A stretch of DNA of 64,000 bases from CBDDGJ01 sp965227805 (GCA_965227805.1 CBDDGJ010000004.1:62001-126000), one strand, 5' to 3'; positions 8,156 through 17,398 are shown, counted from the stretch's first letter. Notes: a model not told the origin generated them from the letters alone. Program-made: numbers and translations.

Positions 8156-9201
8156 TTGTCTCTCCCTGCTATATAATCTCTCCAATAGGTGCGATATTGC
8201 CCCTTTCGTGCATTATTTTCAATAAAAAACCGTAGGGCGGCGGTAGGTTTTTTTTGTAATATGCGTATGCGGCTGTATATAACTTCATTTTTCATAGGGT
8301 TTGAGTGTGTTGTTTCCTGCATAAGCTGCGTAATATGCCTGTCTAAAAATGCGGGTAGGCTGTGCTCTTCGATAACGCGGCGACGTGCTTCAATAAGGGC
8401 GGGCAAGCGTTTTTCATATGCTTTATTGGTTATGGCTTTTTTGATAATGTCGCAGGCGGCTTCGGCATCGCGCATATCGATGCGGATAAAACTCTCGGGT
8501 GGAAAATAATCTTCGGCATTGGTGCAGCCATCGTAAAAGGGGAGGCAATAGCCTAAAAAGCAATCGGATAGTTTCTCTGTCCAATGATGTGGGCCAATAT
8601 GATTTTCAACCGCAATAGAATAGCAATATTCATCCAGACCTGCGGCTTTTTTATCGACGCGCTTATAGTCCCAGCCGAATATAGCTATATCCTCTTTCAA
8701 CATATCTTTTAGCTGAAACAGAAAATTATAGCGTAAACCATGCAGGCTATGCGCACCGGTTTTATTTGACATGAATAGCGATAAATTATGCGTCTTTTGC
8801 GGGAGTTGTTTGGGGGAAACTATATTGTTTTCATCACCATAATACCAGCGTCCCACTGGTGGCATATCAAAACGGTGCGGATGGGGGAGGTCTTTAGGCG
8901 TATGGCTGGTTAAGAGGCGCCCAAATTGCCGAATATAATCTGTGCCATAAAATTTTATCGAGGCAGGCTCATAAGTGAGTAAAATTGTGCGCGCCCGCGC
9001 GCAGGCTAAGCGTTCCTCATTATTGGATAAGCGTTGTTTCGGTTTTTTGGGTAAATCATCATAAACTACGAGGCAATCATAATCGCGCGCATGCGGATCA
9101 AAACAATAGTCTATCTGTTCATTAGGAGGCGCTAACTTGGTAAAGTGAAATGTTTGTATCGGGTTTTTGCTGATAAATTTCACCTTTATGCGGGCGTTCA
9201 T
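8143..9201 (-). CDS. Glycosyltransferase family 10 (alpha-fucosyltransferase-like) protein
   Basis: 352-aa protein whose C-terminal half carries the GT10 signature: 'YCYSIAVENHIGPHHWTEKLSDCFLGYCLPFYDGC', then 'DYFPPESFIRIDMRD'. In known members this region binds GDP-fucose and builds LPS O-antigens or other surface glycans. The N-terminal acceptor domain is not conserved, as is usual. There is no signal peptide, consistent with a cytosolic enzyme working on lipid-linked precursors. The first codon overlaps the stop of the DUF805 gene as ATGA, and its own stop overlaps the cyclase gene, so the three genes are one operon. The natural donor sugar is inferred from family only. Confidence 0.82.
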   Translation of the reverse strand: MNARIKVKFISKNPIQTFHFTKLAPPNEQIDYCFDPHARDYDCLVVYDDLPKKPKQRLSNNEERLACARARTILLTYEPASIKFYGTDYIRQFGRLLTSHTPKDLPHPHRFDMPPVGRWYYGDENNIVSPKQLPQKTHNLSLFMSNKTGAHSLHGLRYNFLFQLKDMLKEDIAIFGWDYKRVDKKAAGLDEYCYSIAVENHIGPHHWTEKLSDCFLGYCLPFYDGCTNAEDYFPPESFIRIDMRDAEAACDIIKKAITNKAYEKRLPALIEARRRVIEEHSLPAFLDRHITQLMQETTHSNPMKNEVIYSRIRILQKKPTAALRFFIENNARKGQYRTYWRDYIAGRDKCGL

Positions 9202-9662
9202 AAATTTTCATCCCTTAATGCCGGAACAGACCCAAAGCGGTTTTCGCCCTTTGTGCCGGGCAATACAAAAATAATAAGAGCCACAATAATTACAAGTGGC
9301 GCGATGGAAGGGATTAAGGGTGGGATAAGAATAAGCGGCATAAGCCACCACCCCGACATATTTCTATCATGCAAGCGTCTTATTGACACGCCTAATTGCG
9401 GCAAGAAAAGCGCCAAGCCGACCAAAACATAAATATAACCGACTCCAAGTGTATATGCAGCATTTTGCTCCCATGGTTCGGGAATATCATATGTCGTAAA
9501 CTCAAATTGTGTTCCGAATTGCCTATCCAAAAAAATGGCGGTGGTAAGGCAGATATGTATAAACAAAACAAGCCACCAATATTCAGCGCGCGATGCGCGG
9601 CCTTCAAATTCTACATATTTTTGCAAAAGGCATATGTCCAGCGCCTGGGTAAAAGTCAGCAT
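9198..9662 (-). CDS. DUF805 integral membrane protein
   Basis: 154-aa membrane protein of the DUF805 (YhaH) family. The characteristic start 'FEGRASRAEYWW' is at about residues 18-30, followed by the loop 'PQLGVSIRRLHDRNMSGWW' and a tail ending 'GTKGENRFGS'. Four hydrophobic segments are visible (about 30-48, 70-90, 103-120 and 122-140). The biochemical role of DUF805 proteins is unknown. It is the first gene of a three-gene minus-strand operon (DUF805, GT10, cyclase), linked by an ATGA overlap to the GT10 gene. It faces the divergent PHP metallohydrolase gene across a 120-bp AT-rich gap. Confidence 0.87.
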   Translation of the reverse strand: MLTFTQALDICLLQKYVEFEGRASRAEYWWLVLFIHICLTTAIFLDRQFGTQFEFTTYDIPEPWEQNAAYTLGVGYIYVLVGLALFLPQLGVSIRRLHDRNMSGWWLMPLILIPPLIPSIAPLVIIVALIIFVLPGTKGENRFGSVPALRDENL

Positions 9663-9781
9663 ATTTATATGTCCTTTCCACGAATATAAGTAAACTTAAT
9701 CTATTTTTGGTTTGTGAGCAATTATTTACATTTAATTGTAATGCGTGCATATATAGTCTATCCGTAAAAAAGGGAGAGGTT

Positions 9782-12517
9782 ATGTATAAATTTGGATTGT
9801 CGACCTGCAACATTATTCTTGCAGGACTGCTTTATATAGGTGGCCTTTCGGCACAGTCGCATGCACGCATGATTGCCGAGAAAATCACCATGGAAACGGC
9901 ACCAGATTTTGTGCAAGCCGGGCCTGATGCCATAGGCGGTATTGATGACTGGATTATCAGTAATGGCAGTTTATGCGGCGTGATTGCGGCGGTGGCGCAT
10001 GAGGGTGATTTATCCGTGAAAGGCGGCACATTGCGTGATTTGGGGTTTTGCGCGCGCGCTGATGATTATATTGTTTCGTTTCAGGATTTGCTTGATGGCG
10101 AGCAGGCTATGCCGGTAAATATTGAACAGGTGCGCGCAGAAAAAGGCGATGATTATGCGGCAATAATCACCACAGGCATATATGAAGGTGTGGTGGTAGA
10201 GACGCGCTATGTGATGCGAAAGGATAGGCCGGACACATTATTTATATCAAAGGCCATTGAGCGGTCGCATGAAGATGCAGTGGATTTCAGCCGCTATGCC
10301 TCGCTTTTGTTAAATCCGGCCTCTATGGAAAGTTTTGTTATGTCGCGTCAAGACCCTGCGCTAACCAATGGGTTTTCGCATAAATCATTTCGGCATGGTG
10401 GGTTATCCGCATTAGGCGAAGCTGCGCGCAATGCGGATATGATGATTATGTTAAGCCCGCCCGATGCGCCTGTTCCCATTTCTTATGGCTGGCAATTAAC
10501 CAATGCATATAAGATGAAAGATGGTGAAAAAATTGATTTATCACGCTTTATTCTGCTTGATAAAAGCATAGGGCTATTTTTGGTGCCCAGCGCGCCCTTT
10601 ATCATTGGCGATGGTGAAAAACTTGGTTTGTTGCAATTATTGCAATTTCCCTTTTTGGGGCTGGATGTTGGCGAGGTGTTACATATTGAAGAAGAAATAG
10701 CGGTTGCGCGTGGCGGCGATGTTGCGGCGATTACCGATAAGGTCTTTGCCGATGCAGCTATGCTTAAGGGACGCATCAAGGGCGAGGGGGCAGTCGTGCA
10801 TATTGCGCGCGAGATTATAACAGATGATGCGGTGGATTTCGTGCCCTTTAGCCATATCAATGTGGGGGAAACAGGCGCCTTTTCGCTTCATGCCCCGGCA
10901 GGGCGTTATCGCGTTGACGTTCGTATGCCGGGCGGACATACGCAAACCCGCATGGTTACGCTAAATGAAATGGGTGGCGATGCCGGCTTATTTGATTTTA
11001 CCCCGCCAACACGTATTTATTTACCGCGCGGACACGCGATGCGGCTTGTGTTTCAGGCACAAGGTGAGACACCGCGTCCGGATTTTGAAGATCGCCTGAC
11101 GGGCTATAAGGTAGATGGTGATAGTTTCGGACACAGCTATGCTGTATCTGATGTGCCGCTTGCCGGCATTGAGTCCGACCCGCTGTTTGTTGATATAGCA
11201 GCAGGGCACTATCGTGTTTATGCCACACGCGGACCGGAATATTCAGTTGAGCAGGCTGAGATAATTATAGCGGCAGGCGAGAGTGTGACGCTTGACATTA
11301 CACCGCCCATGCGCGTTGTGGAAAGTCCAGGCTTTATGGCTGCCGATTTGCATACACATTCGGGGGTTAGTTTTGATAATAATTTTTCGCCTGTGAAACG
11401 CCTGCGTGCCTTTATTGCTGAACATGGCGAAGTGATGGTTGCCAGTGAGCATGATGTCATTTTCGATTTTAACCCGCTTATGCGACAAATGGGGGTGCAA
11501 GATAAAATGATCAGCATTGCGGGAACAGAAATGACCAGCGTGATCGCAACGGAAAAATTACCCTATACGATTGGCCATGCGAATTTTTTCCCGTTAATTA
11601 TGGAAGACTATACATTTCGTAAAGGCGCACCTGCCCATGAAAATAAGCGCATGCGTGAGGTTTTACATGCATTTCGCACACAGGCCCCGCAAAGCATAAG
11701 CCAGCTTAATCATGCGCGCGAGAGGCTATATATATCGCCTGCGGGTGAACTACCGGATGACTATGAAGCGCTGATTGAAGATGCGGCCTATCTTGATCAT
11801 ATGGGCCCAGCGGCTTATCCGTTTAATCCGCAGCGTCCGATAACAGAATATCCTAATAATGTGTTGATTGAAAAAGACCCCGTAACAGGCATACGTGATA
11901 TTGATTTTGACGCAATGGAAATTATGAATGGTAAGCGCACAAAAACCATGCGGGCTTTGCAACGCGATTGGTTTTCGCTTTTGCGGCAAGGGATTCGGTT
12001 AAGCGGCACCGCAAATAGTGACTCACATCATTTGGGGCAGCACGTCGCCTTGCCACGCAATATGGTGGCGATGCAACGTGATAATATAGCCGATTTTGAT
12101 ATGGAGCGGTTTAGCGATAGCGTCCGGCGCGGGGCACTTTACGGCACAACCGGCCCGCTTTTAGACTTTACATTATCTGGTGTGACAATGGGCGATATGT
12201 ATCAAGGGAAACAGGCCGTGCTATCAGGGCGCGTTTTATCTGCCGATTGGGTGAATGCGGATATGTTACATATACAAATTAATGGCGAGACGGTGCAAAG
12301 CATTGCTTTATCGCCGCAAGGGCAGTTTTCGGTGCCCCTTATATTTAATCGCGATTGTTTCGTAACGCTCGAAGTTACCGGCGCGGGGGGGGCTATTTAT
12401 CAGGCGATTTATCCCGGTTTTGCGCCATTTGCCTTTTCCAACCCGATTTATGTGGATGCGGATAAAGATGGTATATGGACACCCCCCGGATTGGCACAGG
12501 CAACGCCGATACAATAA
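9782..12517 (+). CDS. Exported CehA/McbA-type PHP metallohydrolase
   Basis: 911-aa protein with a signal peptide (about 1-28, ending near SHA) and a C-terminal PHP metal-dependent hydrolase domain from about residue 518. Visible PHP motifs are 'AADLHTHSG' (DxHxH ligands), 'VASEHD', 'AGTEMTS', 'SQLNHARE' and 'GTANSDSHH'. CehA/McbA proteins (known family) include carbaryl and other ester or amide hydrolases, but most members have no tested substrate. The N-terminal 500 residues form beta-rich domains with one Ig-like/carboxypeptidase-regulatory-type stretch ('RYRVDVRMPGG'). ATG 9782 follows a GGGAGAGG site, so 25 upstream codons are excluded. The gene is single and divergent from the DUF805 operon. 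Confidence 0.82.
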   Translation: MYKFGLSTCNIILAGLLYIGGLSAQSHARMIAEKITMETAPDFVQAGPDAIGGIDDWIISNGSLCGVIAAVAHEGDLSVKGGTLRDLGFCARADDYIVSFQDLLDGEQAMPVNIEQVRAEKGDDYAAIITTGIYEGVVVETRYVMRKDRPDTLFISKAIERSHEDAVDFSRYASLLLNPASMESFVMSRQDPALTNGFSHKSFRHGGLSALGEAARNADMMIMLSPPDAPVPISYGWQLTNAYKMKDGEKIDLSRFILLDKSIGLFLVPSAPFIIGDGEKLGLLQLLQFPFLGLDVGEVLHIEEEIAVARGGDVAAITDKVFADAAMLKGRIKGEGAVVHIAREIITDDAVDFVPFSHINVGETGAFSLHAPAGRYRVDVRMPGGHTQTRMVTLNEMGGDAGLFDFTPPTRIYLPRGHAMRLVFQAQGETPRPDFEDRLTGYKVDGDSFGHSYAVSDVPLAGIESDPLFVDIAAGHYRVYATRGPEYSVEQAEIIIAAGESVTLDITPPMRVVESPGFMAADLHTHSGVSFDNNFSPVKRLRAFIAEHGEVMVASEHDVIFDFNPLMRQMGVQDKMISIAGTEMTSVIATEKLPYTIGHANFFPLIMEDYTFRKGAPAHENKRMREVLHAFRTQAPQSISQLNHARERLYISPAGELPDDYEALIEDAAYLDHMGPAAYPFNPQRPITEYPNNVLIEKDPVTGIRDIDFDAMEIMNGKRTKTMRALQRDWFSLLRQGIRLSGTANSDSHHLGQHVALPRNMVAMQRDNIADFDMERFSDSVRRGALYGTTGPLLDFTLSGVTMGDMYQGKQAVLSGRVLSADWVNADMLHIQINGETVQSIALSPQGQFSVPLIFNRDCFVTLEVTGAGGAIYQAIYPGFAPFAFSNPIYVDADKDGIWTPPGLAQATPIQ

Positions 12518-12839
12518 TCCATGAAAACGTAAGTTTTTAGGTCGTTAGGGGCTTGACTTGTCTGATTGCATTTTGTAAAACCAGCCCAGTTTTGGTGACA
12601 GGACTGTAAACCTTGTTTTTTATCGACTTACTAATGGTTCTGAGATATTCGGGTTTAGACGCTGTTGTTAAATTTTGAAGATTATTAAACGCAAGATTAT
12701 TTTGGTAATAATCCTCTGCATGAGAGTGGTGCCCACGCAAATTTCGCCCCAAGCAAATTTCGTAAGGGCGTTTGGTGTTTTTGAATCTATTTGATTCAAC
12801 AAGATATAAAGGTTCGTAAGTAAAGAGGTTCGTAGGAAT
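12518..12839 (+). promoter_or_regulatory. Leader region of the str-S10-spc-alpha superoperon
   Basis: This 322-bp gap precedes rpsL and must contain the main promoter of the ribosomal run. A possible -35 TTGACT (12553-12558) with a poor downstream -10 TGTAAA (12574-12579, 15-bp spacer) is the best sigma-70-like match I see. The leader also has two copies of GCAAATTTCG about 18 bp apart (near 12737 and 12755) and two copies of GGTTCGTA just before rpsL. No coding sequence is convincing here: a minus-strand frame covering 12537-13070 runs antisense through rpsL and looks like a shadow. Confidence 0.4.
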
Positions 12840-13211
12840 ATGCCAACAATTAACCAGCTGATACGCAAGCCGCGTCAAAAAGTTATGAAACGGAATAAAG
12901 TTCCGGCTATGGAAGCGTGTCCGCAAAAACGTGGCGTATGCACAAGGGTTTATACAACAACGCCGAAGAAACCAAACTCGGCTTTGCGTAAGGTTGCGCG
13001 GGTGCGCCTTACCAACGGGTTTGAGGTCACGAGCTATATTCCGGGGGAAGGTCATAATTTGCAAGAACACTCTGTTGTGATGATCCGCGGTGGGCGGGTG
13101 AAAGACTTACCCGGTGTGCGCTATCACATTATTCGTGGTGTTTTAGATACGCAGGGTGTGAAAGACCGTAAACAACGCCGCTCTAAATATGGCGCCAAGC
13201 GTCCGAAATAA
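12840..13211 (+). CDS. rpsL: 30S ribosomal protein S12
   Basis: 123-aa S12 with the decoding-centre segments 'TTTPKKPNSALRKVARVRLTNG' and 'GGRVKDLPGVRYH' intact. The lysines at the classical streptomycin-resistance positions (near 43 and 88) are wild-type, so the sequence predicts a streptomycin-sensitive ribosome. It is the first gene of the superoperon. The nearest ribosome site is a GTAGGA shortly before the ATG. Confidence 0.97.
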   Translation: MPTINQLIRKPRQKVMKRNKVPAMEACPQKRGVCTRVYTTTPKKPNSALRKVARVRLTNGFEVTSYIPGEGHNLQEHSVVMIRGGRVKDLPGVRYHIIRGVLDTQGVKDRKQRRSKYGAKRPK

Positions 13212-13246
13212 GTTGAGATAGGTAAGGAAGCAAGGGAAGTAAGCAT

Positions 13247-13717
13247 ATGTCTCGTCGTCACCGCGCAGAAAAACGTGATATTATTCCGGATGCAAAATTC
13301 GGCGATGTTGTGTTGACCAAATTTATGAATAGCTTGATGCTGCATGGCAAAAAATCGCTTGCAGAGAGGCTGCTCTATAGTGCTTTGGACCGTGTTGAAG
13401 CAAAGCTCAAAAGAGAGGCTTTGCCGGTTTTTCACGAGGCTTTGGAAAATGTTATGCCTGCTGTAGAAGTGCGCTCGCGCCGCGTTGGGGGGGCGACATA
13501 TCAGGTGCCGGTTGAGGTGCGTCCCGACCGCAAACAGGCATTAGCCATTCGGTGGCTAATTGAAGCATCGCGCAAACGCGGTGAAAATACAATGGAGGAA
13601 CGCTTGGCAGGTGAGTTTATGGATGCCGTAAATAATCGCGGTGCTGCCGTTAAAAAGCGCGAAGACACACATAAAATGGCAGAGGCCAATCGCGCCTTCT
13701 CGCATTATCGTTGGTGA
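13247..13717 (+). CDS. rpsG: 30S ribosomal protein S7
   Basis: 156-aa S7, the primary 16S rRNA-binding protein that nucleates the 30S head. It begins MSRRHRAEKRDIIPD and carries the conserved 'ENVMPAVEVRSRRVGGATYQVPVEV' and 'EASRKRGENTMEERLAGE' blocks. The length is standard for bacteria. It lies 35 bp after rpsL with a GGAAG site, then 21 bp before fusA, in the canonical str order. Confidence 0.97.
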   Translation: MSRRHRAEKRDIIPDAKFGDVVLTKFMNSLMLHGKKSLAERLLYSALDRVEAKLKREALPVFHEALENVMPAVEVRSRRVGGATYQVPVEVRPDRKQALAIRWLIEASRKRGENTMEERLAGEFMDAVNNRGAAVKKREDTHKMAEANRAFSHYRW

Positions 13718-13738
13718 TTTTTAAGATATAGGTTTATC

Positions 13739-15814
13739 ATGGCACGCACAACCCCGCTTCAGGATTATCGTAATATTGGGATTATGGCACATATTGATGC
13801 CGGTAAGACCACAACCACCGAACGCATCCTCTATTATACGGGTGTAAGTTATAAAATTGGGGAAGTGCATGACGGCGCTGCAACCATGGACTGGATGGAG
13901 CAGGAGCAAGAGCGCGGCATTACGATTACCTCTGCTGCAACAACATGCTTCTGGAATGATAAGCGTATCAATATTATTGATACGCCCGGTCATGTGGATT
14001 TCACGATTGAAGTAGAACGTTCTTTGCGTGTGCTTGATGGTGCGGTTGCTGTATTTGACTCGGTGGCAGGGGTGGAACCGCAATCCGAGACTGTGTGGCG
14101 GCAGGCAGATAAGTATAAAGTGCCGCGCATGTGCTTTGTCAATAAAATGGACCGCACGGGGGCTGATTTTTATCGCTGTGTTGATATGATTGTCGATCGG
14201 CTGGGTGCGACGCCTCTCGTATTGCAATTACCGATTGGGGCAGAAAGCAATTTTGAAGGTGTGGTTGATCTTATCAAAATGCAGGAAATCGTCTGGAAAG
14301 AAGAAAATCTTGGTGCCGAATTTGAGTATGTGGATATTCGCGATGCGCTAAAAGAAACAGCCGAAGATTATCGCAATCGTTTGGTGGAAGCAGCTGTCGA
14401 GCTTGATGATGATGTGATGGAAGCCTATCTTGAAGGCACTGAGCCGGATGAAGCAACGCTTAAGGCATGTATTCGTAAAGGCACGATTAACCAGAACTTT
14501 GTGCCTGTATTATGCGGCACGGCCTTTAAGAATAAAGGGGTGCAGCCGCTTTTGGATGCGGTGGTGGATTTCATGCCCTCGCCCGTGGATGTTGAGTCAA
14601 TACAGGGGATTGATGCCAAAACCGAAGAGGCGATTGTGCGTAAATCATCAGATGATGAACCGCTCTCTATGCTTGCCTTTAAGGTGGCGAATGATCCCTT
14701 TGTGGGCGCCCTTACTTTTGCACGTATTTATTCGGGTAAACTTGAAAGCGGCACCGGTGTTTTGAACACGGTGAAAGATAAGCGGGAGCGCATCGGGCGT
14801 ATGTTGCAAATGCATGCCAATTCGCGTGAAGAAATAAAAGAGGCTTATGCGGGCGATATTGTTGCTCTTGTGGGGCTTAAAGATACCACAACGGGGGATA
14901 CATTATGCGAACCGACAAAGCCGGTGATTTTAGAACGTATGGAGTTTCCCGAACCGGTGATTCAAGTTGCCGTTGAACCGAAAACCAAGGGTGATCAGGA
15001 AAAAATGGGACTGGCGTTAAGTCGTTTGGCGCAGGAAGACCCGTCTTTTCGTGTGCATACGGATGAAGAAAGCGGACAGACTGTGATTTCCGGCATGGGT
15101 GAATTGCATCTGGATATTATTGTTGATCGTATGAAGCGCGAATTTAAGGTCGAAGCCAATGTTGGTGCCCCGCAAGTGGCGTATCGTGAAACCTTCACCA
15201 AAATGGCAGAAGTGGATTACACGCATAAGAAACAATCTGGCGGTGCAGGGCAGTTTGCACGTGTAAAAATGATTATCGAGCCGCTTGAGCCAGGGGGCGG
15301 CTATGAGTTTGACAATAAGATTGTCGGGGGTGCCATTCCGAGAGAATATATACCCGGTGTAGAAAAGGGTATTGAAAGTGTTCGTGAAAATGGCGTTTTG
15401 GCCGGTTTTCCCATGATCGACTTTAAGGTGCAGCTTATTGATGGTGCCTTTCATGATGTGGATTCGAGCGTTATGGCATTTGAAATTGCCGCCCGTGCGG
15501 CATTTAGAGAGGCTTCCCGCGATGCGGGCGCTAAATTGCTTGAGCCGATGATGGAGGTTGAAGTTGTTACCCCGGAGGATCATATGGGCGATGTGATTGG
15601 CGATTTGAATAGTCGGCGCGGGCAGGTGCGTGGCACTGAATCGCGTGGCAATGCTGCCGTAATTACGGCAATGGTGCCGCTTGCCAATATGTTTGGTTAT
15701 GTGAATACATTGCGTTCGATGACGCAGGGGCGGGCGCAATATAGTATGCAATTCGACCATTATGATCCGGTGCCGCAAGCGGTTTCGGATGAGGTGATCG
15801 CCAAATTGGCTTAA
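13739..15814 (+). CDS. fusA: Elongation factor G
   Basis: 691-aa translocase GTPase. G-domain motifs are all visible: G1 AHIDAGKTTTTE near residue 17, switch I 'ERGITITSAAT', G3 DTPGHVDFT, and G4 NKMDRTG. Domain IV keeps the tip region 'KQSGGAGQFARVKM', and domain V the 'MEVEVVTPEDHMGDVIGDLNSRRG' block. It promotes tRNA-mRNA translocation and, with RRF, ribosome recycling. It is positioned between rpsG and tuf as in E. coli. Confidence 0.97.
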   Translation: MARTTPLQDYRNIGIMAHIDAGKTTTTERILYYTGVSYKIGEVHDGAATMDWMEQEQERGITITSAATTCFWNDKRINIIDTPGHVDFTIEVERSLRVLDGAVAVFDSVAGVEPQSETVWRQADKYKVPRMCFVNKMDRTGADFYRCVDMIVDRLGATPLVLQLPIGAESNFEGVVDLIKMQEIVWKEENLGAEFEYVDIRDALKETAEDYRNRLVEAAVELDDDVMEAYLEGTEPDEATLKACIRKGTINQNFVPVLCGTAFKNKGVQPLLDAVVDFMPSPVDVESIQGIDAKTEEAIVRKSSDDEPLSMLAFKVANDPFVGALTFARIYSGKLESGTGVLNTVKDKRERIGRMLQMHANSREEIKEAYAGDIVALVGLKDTTTGDTLCEPTKPVILERMEFPEPVIQVAVEPKTKGDQEKMGLALSRLAQEDPSFRVHTDEESGQTVISGMGELHLDIIVDRMKREFKVEANVGAPQVAYRETFTKMAEVDYTHKKQSGGAGQFARVKMIIEPLEPGGGYEFDNKIVGGAIPREYIPGVEKGIESVRENGVLAGFPMIDFKVQLIDGAFHDVDSSVMAFEIAARAAFREASRDAGAKLLEPMMEVEVVTPEDHMGDVIGDLNSRRGQVRGTESRGNAAVITAMVPLANMFGYVNTLRSMTQGRAQYSMQFDHYDPVPQAVSDEVIAKLA

Positions 15815-15840
15815 TTTATTGAAACAGAGAGGATTTACTT

Positions 15841-17031
15841 ATGTCTAAAGAGAAGTTTGAGCGCACGAAGCCGCATTGTAACATTGGGACGATTGGCCAT
15901 GTTGATCATGGGAAGACGACATTGACGGCAGCGATTACGAAGGTTTTGGCAGAGAGTGGTGGTGCGACGTTTTCAGATTATGCTGATATTGATAAGGCGC
16001 CTGAAGAAAAGGCGCGTGGCATCACGATATCTACGGCGCATGTTGAATATGAGACATCATCGCGTCACTATGCGCATGTTGACTGCCCTGGTCATGCTGA
16101 CTATGTTAAGAATATGATTACGGGTGCGGCACAAATGGATGGCGCGATATTGGTTGTTAATGCTGCTGATGGCCCGATGCCTCAGACCCGTGAGCATATT
16201 TTGCTTGCGCGTCAGGTTGGTGTTCCTGCTTTGGTTGTATTTTTGAATAAGGTTGACCAGGTTGATGATGCTGAGCTTTTGGAGCTTGTTGAGATGGAAG
16301 TTCGAGAGCTTTTGAGTTCTTATGAGTTTCCTGGTGATGATATTCCGATTATTTCTGGTTCTGCTTTGGCTGCTTTGGAGGGTCGTGATGATGCGATTGG
16401 CAAGGAAGCGATATTGAAGTTAATGGGTTGTGTTGATGAGTATATTCCTCAGCCTGAGCGTCCGAAGGATCAACCGTTTTTGTTACCGATTGAGGATATA
16501 TTCTCTATTTCTGGTCGTGGCACGGTTGTTACGGGTCGTGTTGAGCGTGGTGTTATCAATGTTGGTGACGAGATTGAGATTGTTGGGATACGTGATACGC
16601 AAAAGACGACATGCACGGGTGTTGAGATGTTCCGTAAGCTGCTTGATAGTGGTGAGGCTGGTGATAATGTTGGTGTTTTATTGCGTGGCACGAAGCGTGA
16701 GGATGTTGAGCGTGGTCAGGTTTTATGTGCGCCTGGTTCGATTACGCCGCATACGAAGTTTAAGGCTGAGGCTTATATATTGACGAAGGATGAGGGGGGG
16801 CGTCATACGCCTTTTTTCTCGAATTATCGTCCCCAGTTTTATTTTAGAACGACTGATGTTACGGGTGTTTGCACGTTAGAGGCTGGCACGGAGATGGTTA
16901 TGCCTGGCGACAATGTTGAGATGGAGGTTACGCTTATTGTTCCGATCGCTATGGAAGAAAAACTTCGCTTCGCCATTCGCGAAGGGGGGCGCACCGTAGG
17001 GGCAGGCGTCGTCGCTAAAATTATAGAATAA
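15841..17031 (+). CDS. tuf: Elongation factor Tu
   Basis: 396-aa EF-Tu delivering aminoacyl-tRNA to the ribosome. It shows G1 GHVDHGKTT, switch I 'ARGITISTAHVEYE', DCPGHADYVKNM, NKVD, and domain II/III blocks 'SGRGTVVTGRVERG' and 'GRTVGAGVVAKI'. The body (about 15950-16930) has a codon choice unlike its neighbours, with valine nearly always GTT, glycine GGT and glutamate GAG. The final 25 codons return to the local style. This fits extreme expression bias plus gene conversion with a second tuf copy, which is an inference. A hairpin terminator follows 15 bp after the stop. Confidence 0.97.
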   Translation: MSKEKFERTKPHCNIGTIGHVDHGKTTLTAAITKVLAESGGATFSDYADIDKAPEEKARGITISTAHVEYETSSRHYAHVDCPGHADYVKNMITGAAQMDGAILVVNAADGPMPQTREHILLARQVGVPALVVFLNKVDQVDDAELLELVEMEVRELLSSYEFPGDDIPIISGSALAALEGRDDAIGKEAILKLMGCVDEYIPQPERPKDQPFLLPIEDIFSISGRGTVVTGRVERGVINVGDEIEIVGIRDTQKTTCTGVEMFRKLLDSGEAGDNVGVLLRGTKREDVERGQVLCAPGSITPHTKFKAEAYILTKDEGGRHTPFFSNYRPQFYFRTTDVTGVCTLEAGTEMVMPGDNVEMEVTLIVPIAMEEKLRFAIREGGRTVGAGVVAKIIE

Positions 17032-17045
17032 AATAAAGGAAAGCG

Positions 17046-17074
17046 GGCGAAGCTGATAGGGCTTCGCCTTTTTT
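17046..17074 (+). terminator. Intrinsic terminator between tuf and rpsJ
   Basis: A perfect 8-bp stem GGCGAAGC (17046-17053) / GCTTCGCC (17061-17068) with a 7-nt loop is followed by six T residues. It separates the str genes from the S10 genes and leaves only 12 bp before the rpsJ ATG. It must be partly read through, or a promoter for rpsJ must lie upstream within tuf. Confidence 0.85.
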
Positions 17075-17086
17075 GTGAGATAAATT

Positions 17087-17398
17087 ATGGTACAAAGCCA
17101 GAATATTCGTATTCGCCTTAAGGCATTTGATCATCGTGTGTTGGATAGTTCTGCACGTGAGATTTTGAATACTGCAAAACGCACAGGTGCGGATGTGCGT
17201 GGGCCAATACCTTTGCCGACACATATTGAGAAATTCACCGTTTTGCGCGGGCCGCATATTGACAAAAAAAGCCGTGAGCAATTTGAGATTCGAACGCATA
17301 AAAGAATGTTGGATATTGTTGATCCGACACCACAAACCGTGGATGCGCTGATGAAACTTGATTTGCCTGCTGGCGTTGATGTGCAGATTAAATTATAA
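17087..17398 (+). CDS. rpsJ: 30S ribosomal protein S10
   Basis: 103-aa S10 (NusE), in the 30S head and also part of the NusB-NusE antitermination complex. Typical blocks are 'QNIRIRLKAFDHRVLD' and 'GPIPLPTHIEKFTVLRGPHIDKKSREQFEIRTHKR'. The ATG lies 12 bp after the T-run of the upstream terminator, with no clear Shine-Dalgarno sequence in that short gap. Confidence 0.97.
   Translation: MVQSQNIRIRLKAFDHRVLDSSAREILNTAKRTGADVRGPIPLPTHIEKFTVLRGPHIDKKSREQFEIRTHKRMLDIVDPTPQTVDALMKLDLPAGVDVQIKL

Noticed and set aside
12537..13070. Long minus-strand open frame (177 codons) antisense to rpsL and its leader
   Set aside because: It has no recognisable domain, lies mostly opposite rpsL, and its composition follows the rpsL codon pattern; it is most likely a shadow.
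15017..15778. 253-codon minus-strand frame inside fusA
   Set aside because: It is antisense to a highly conserved gene, rich in His and Thr as expected for reverse frames, with no domain.
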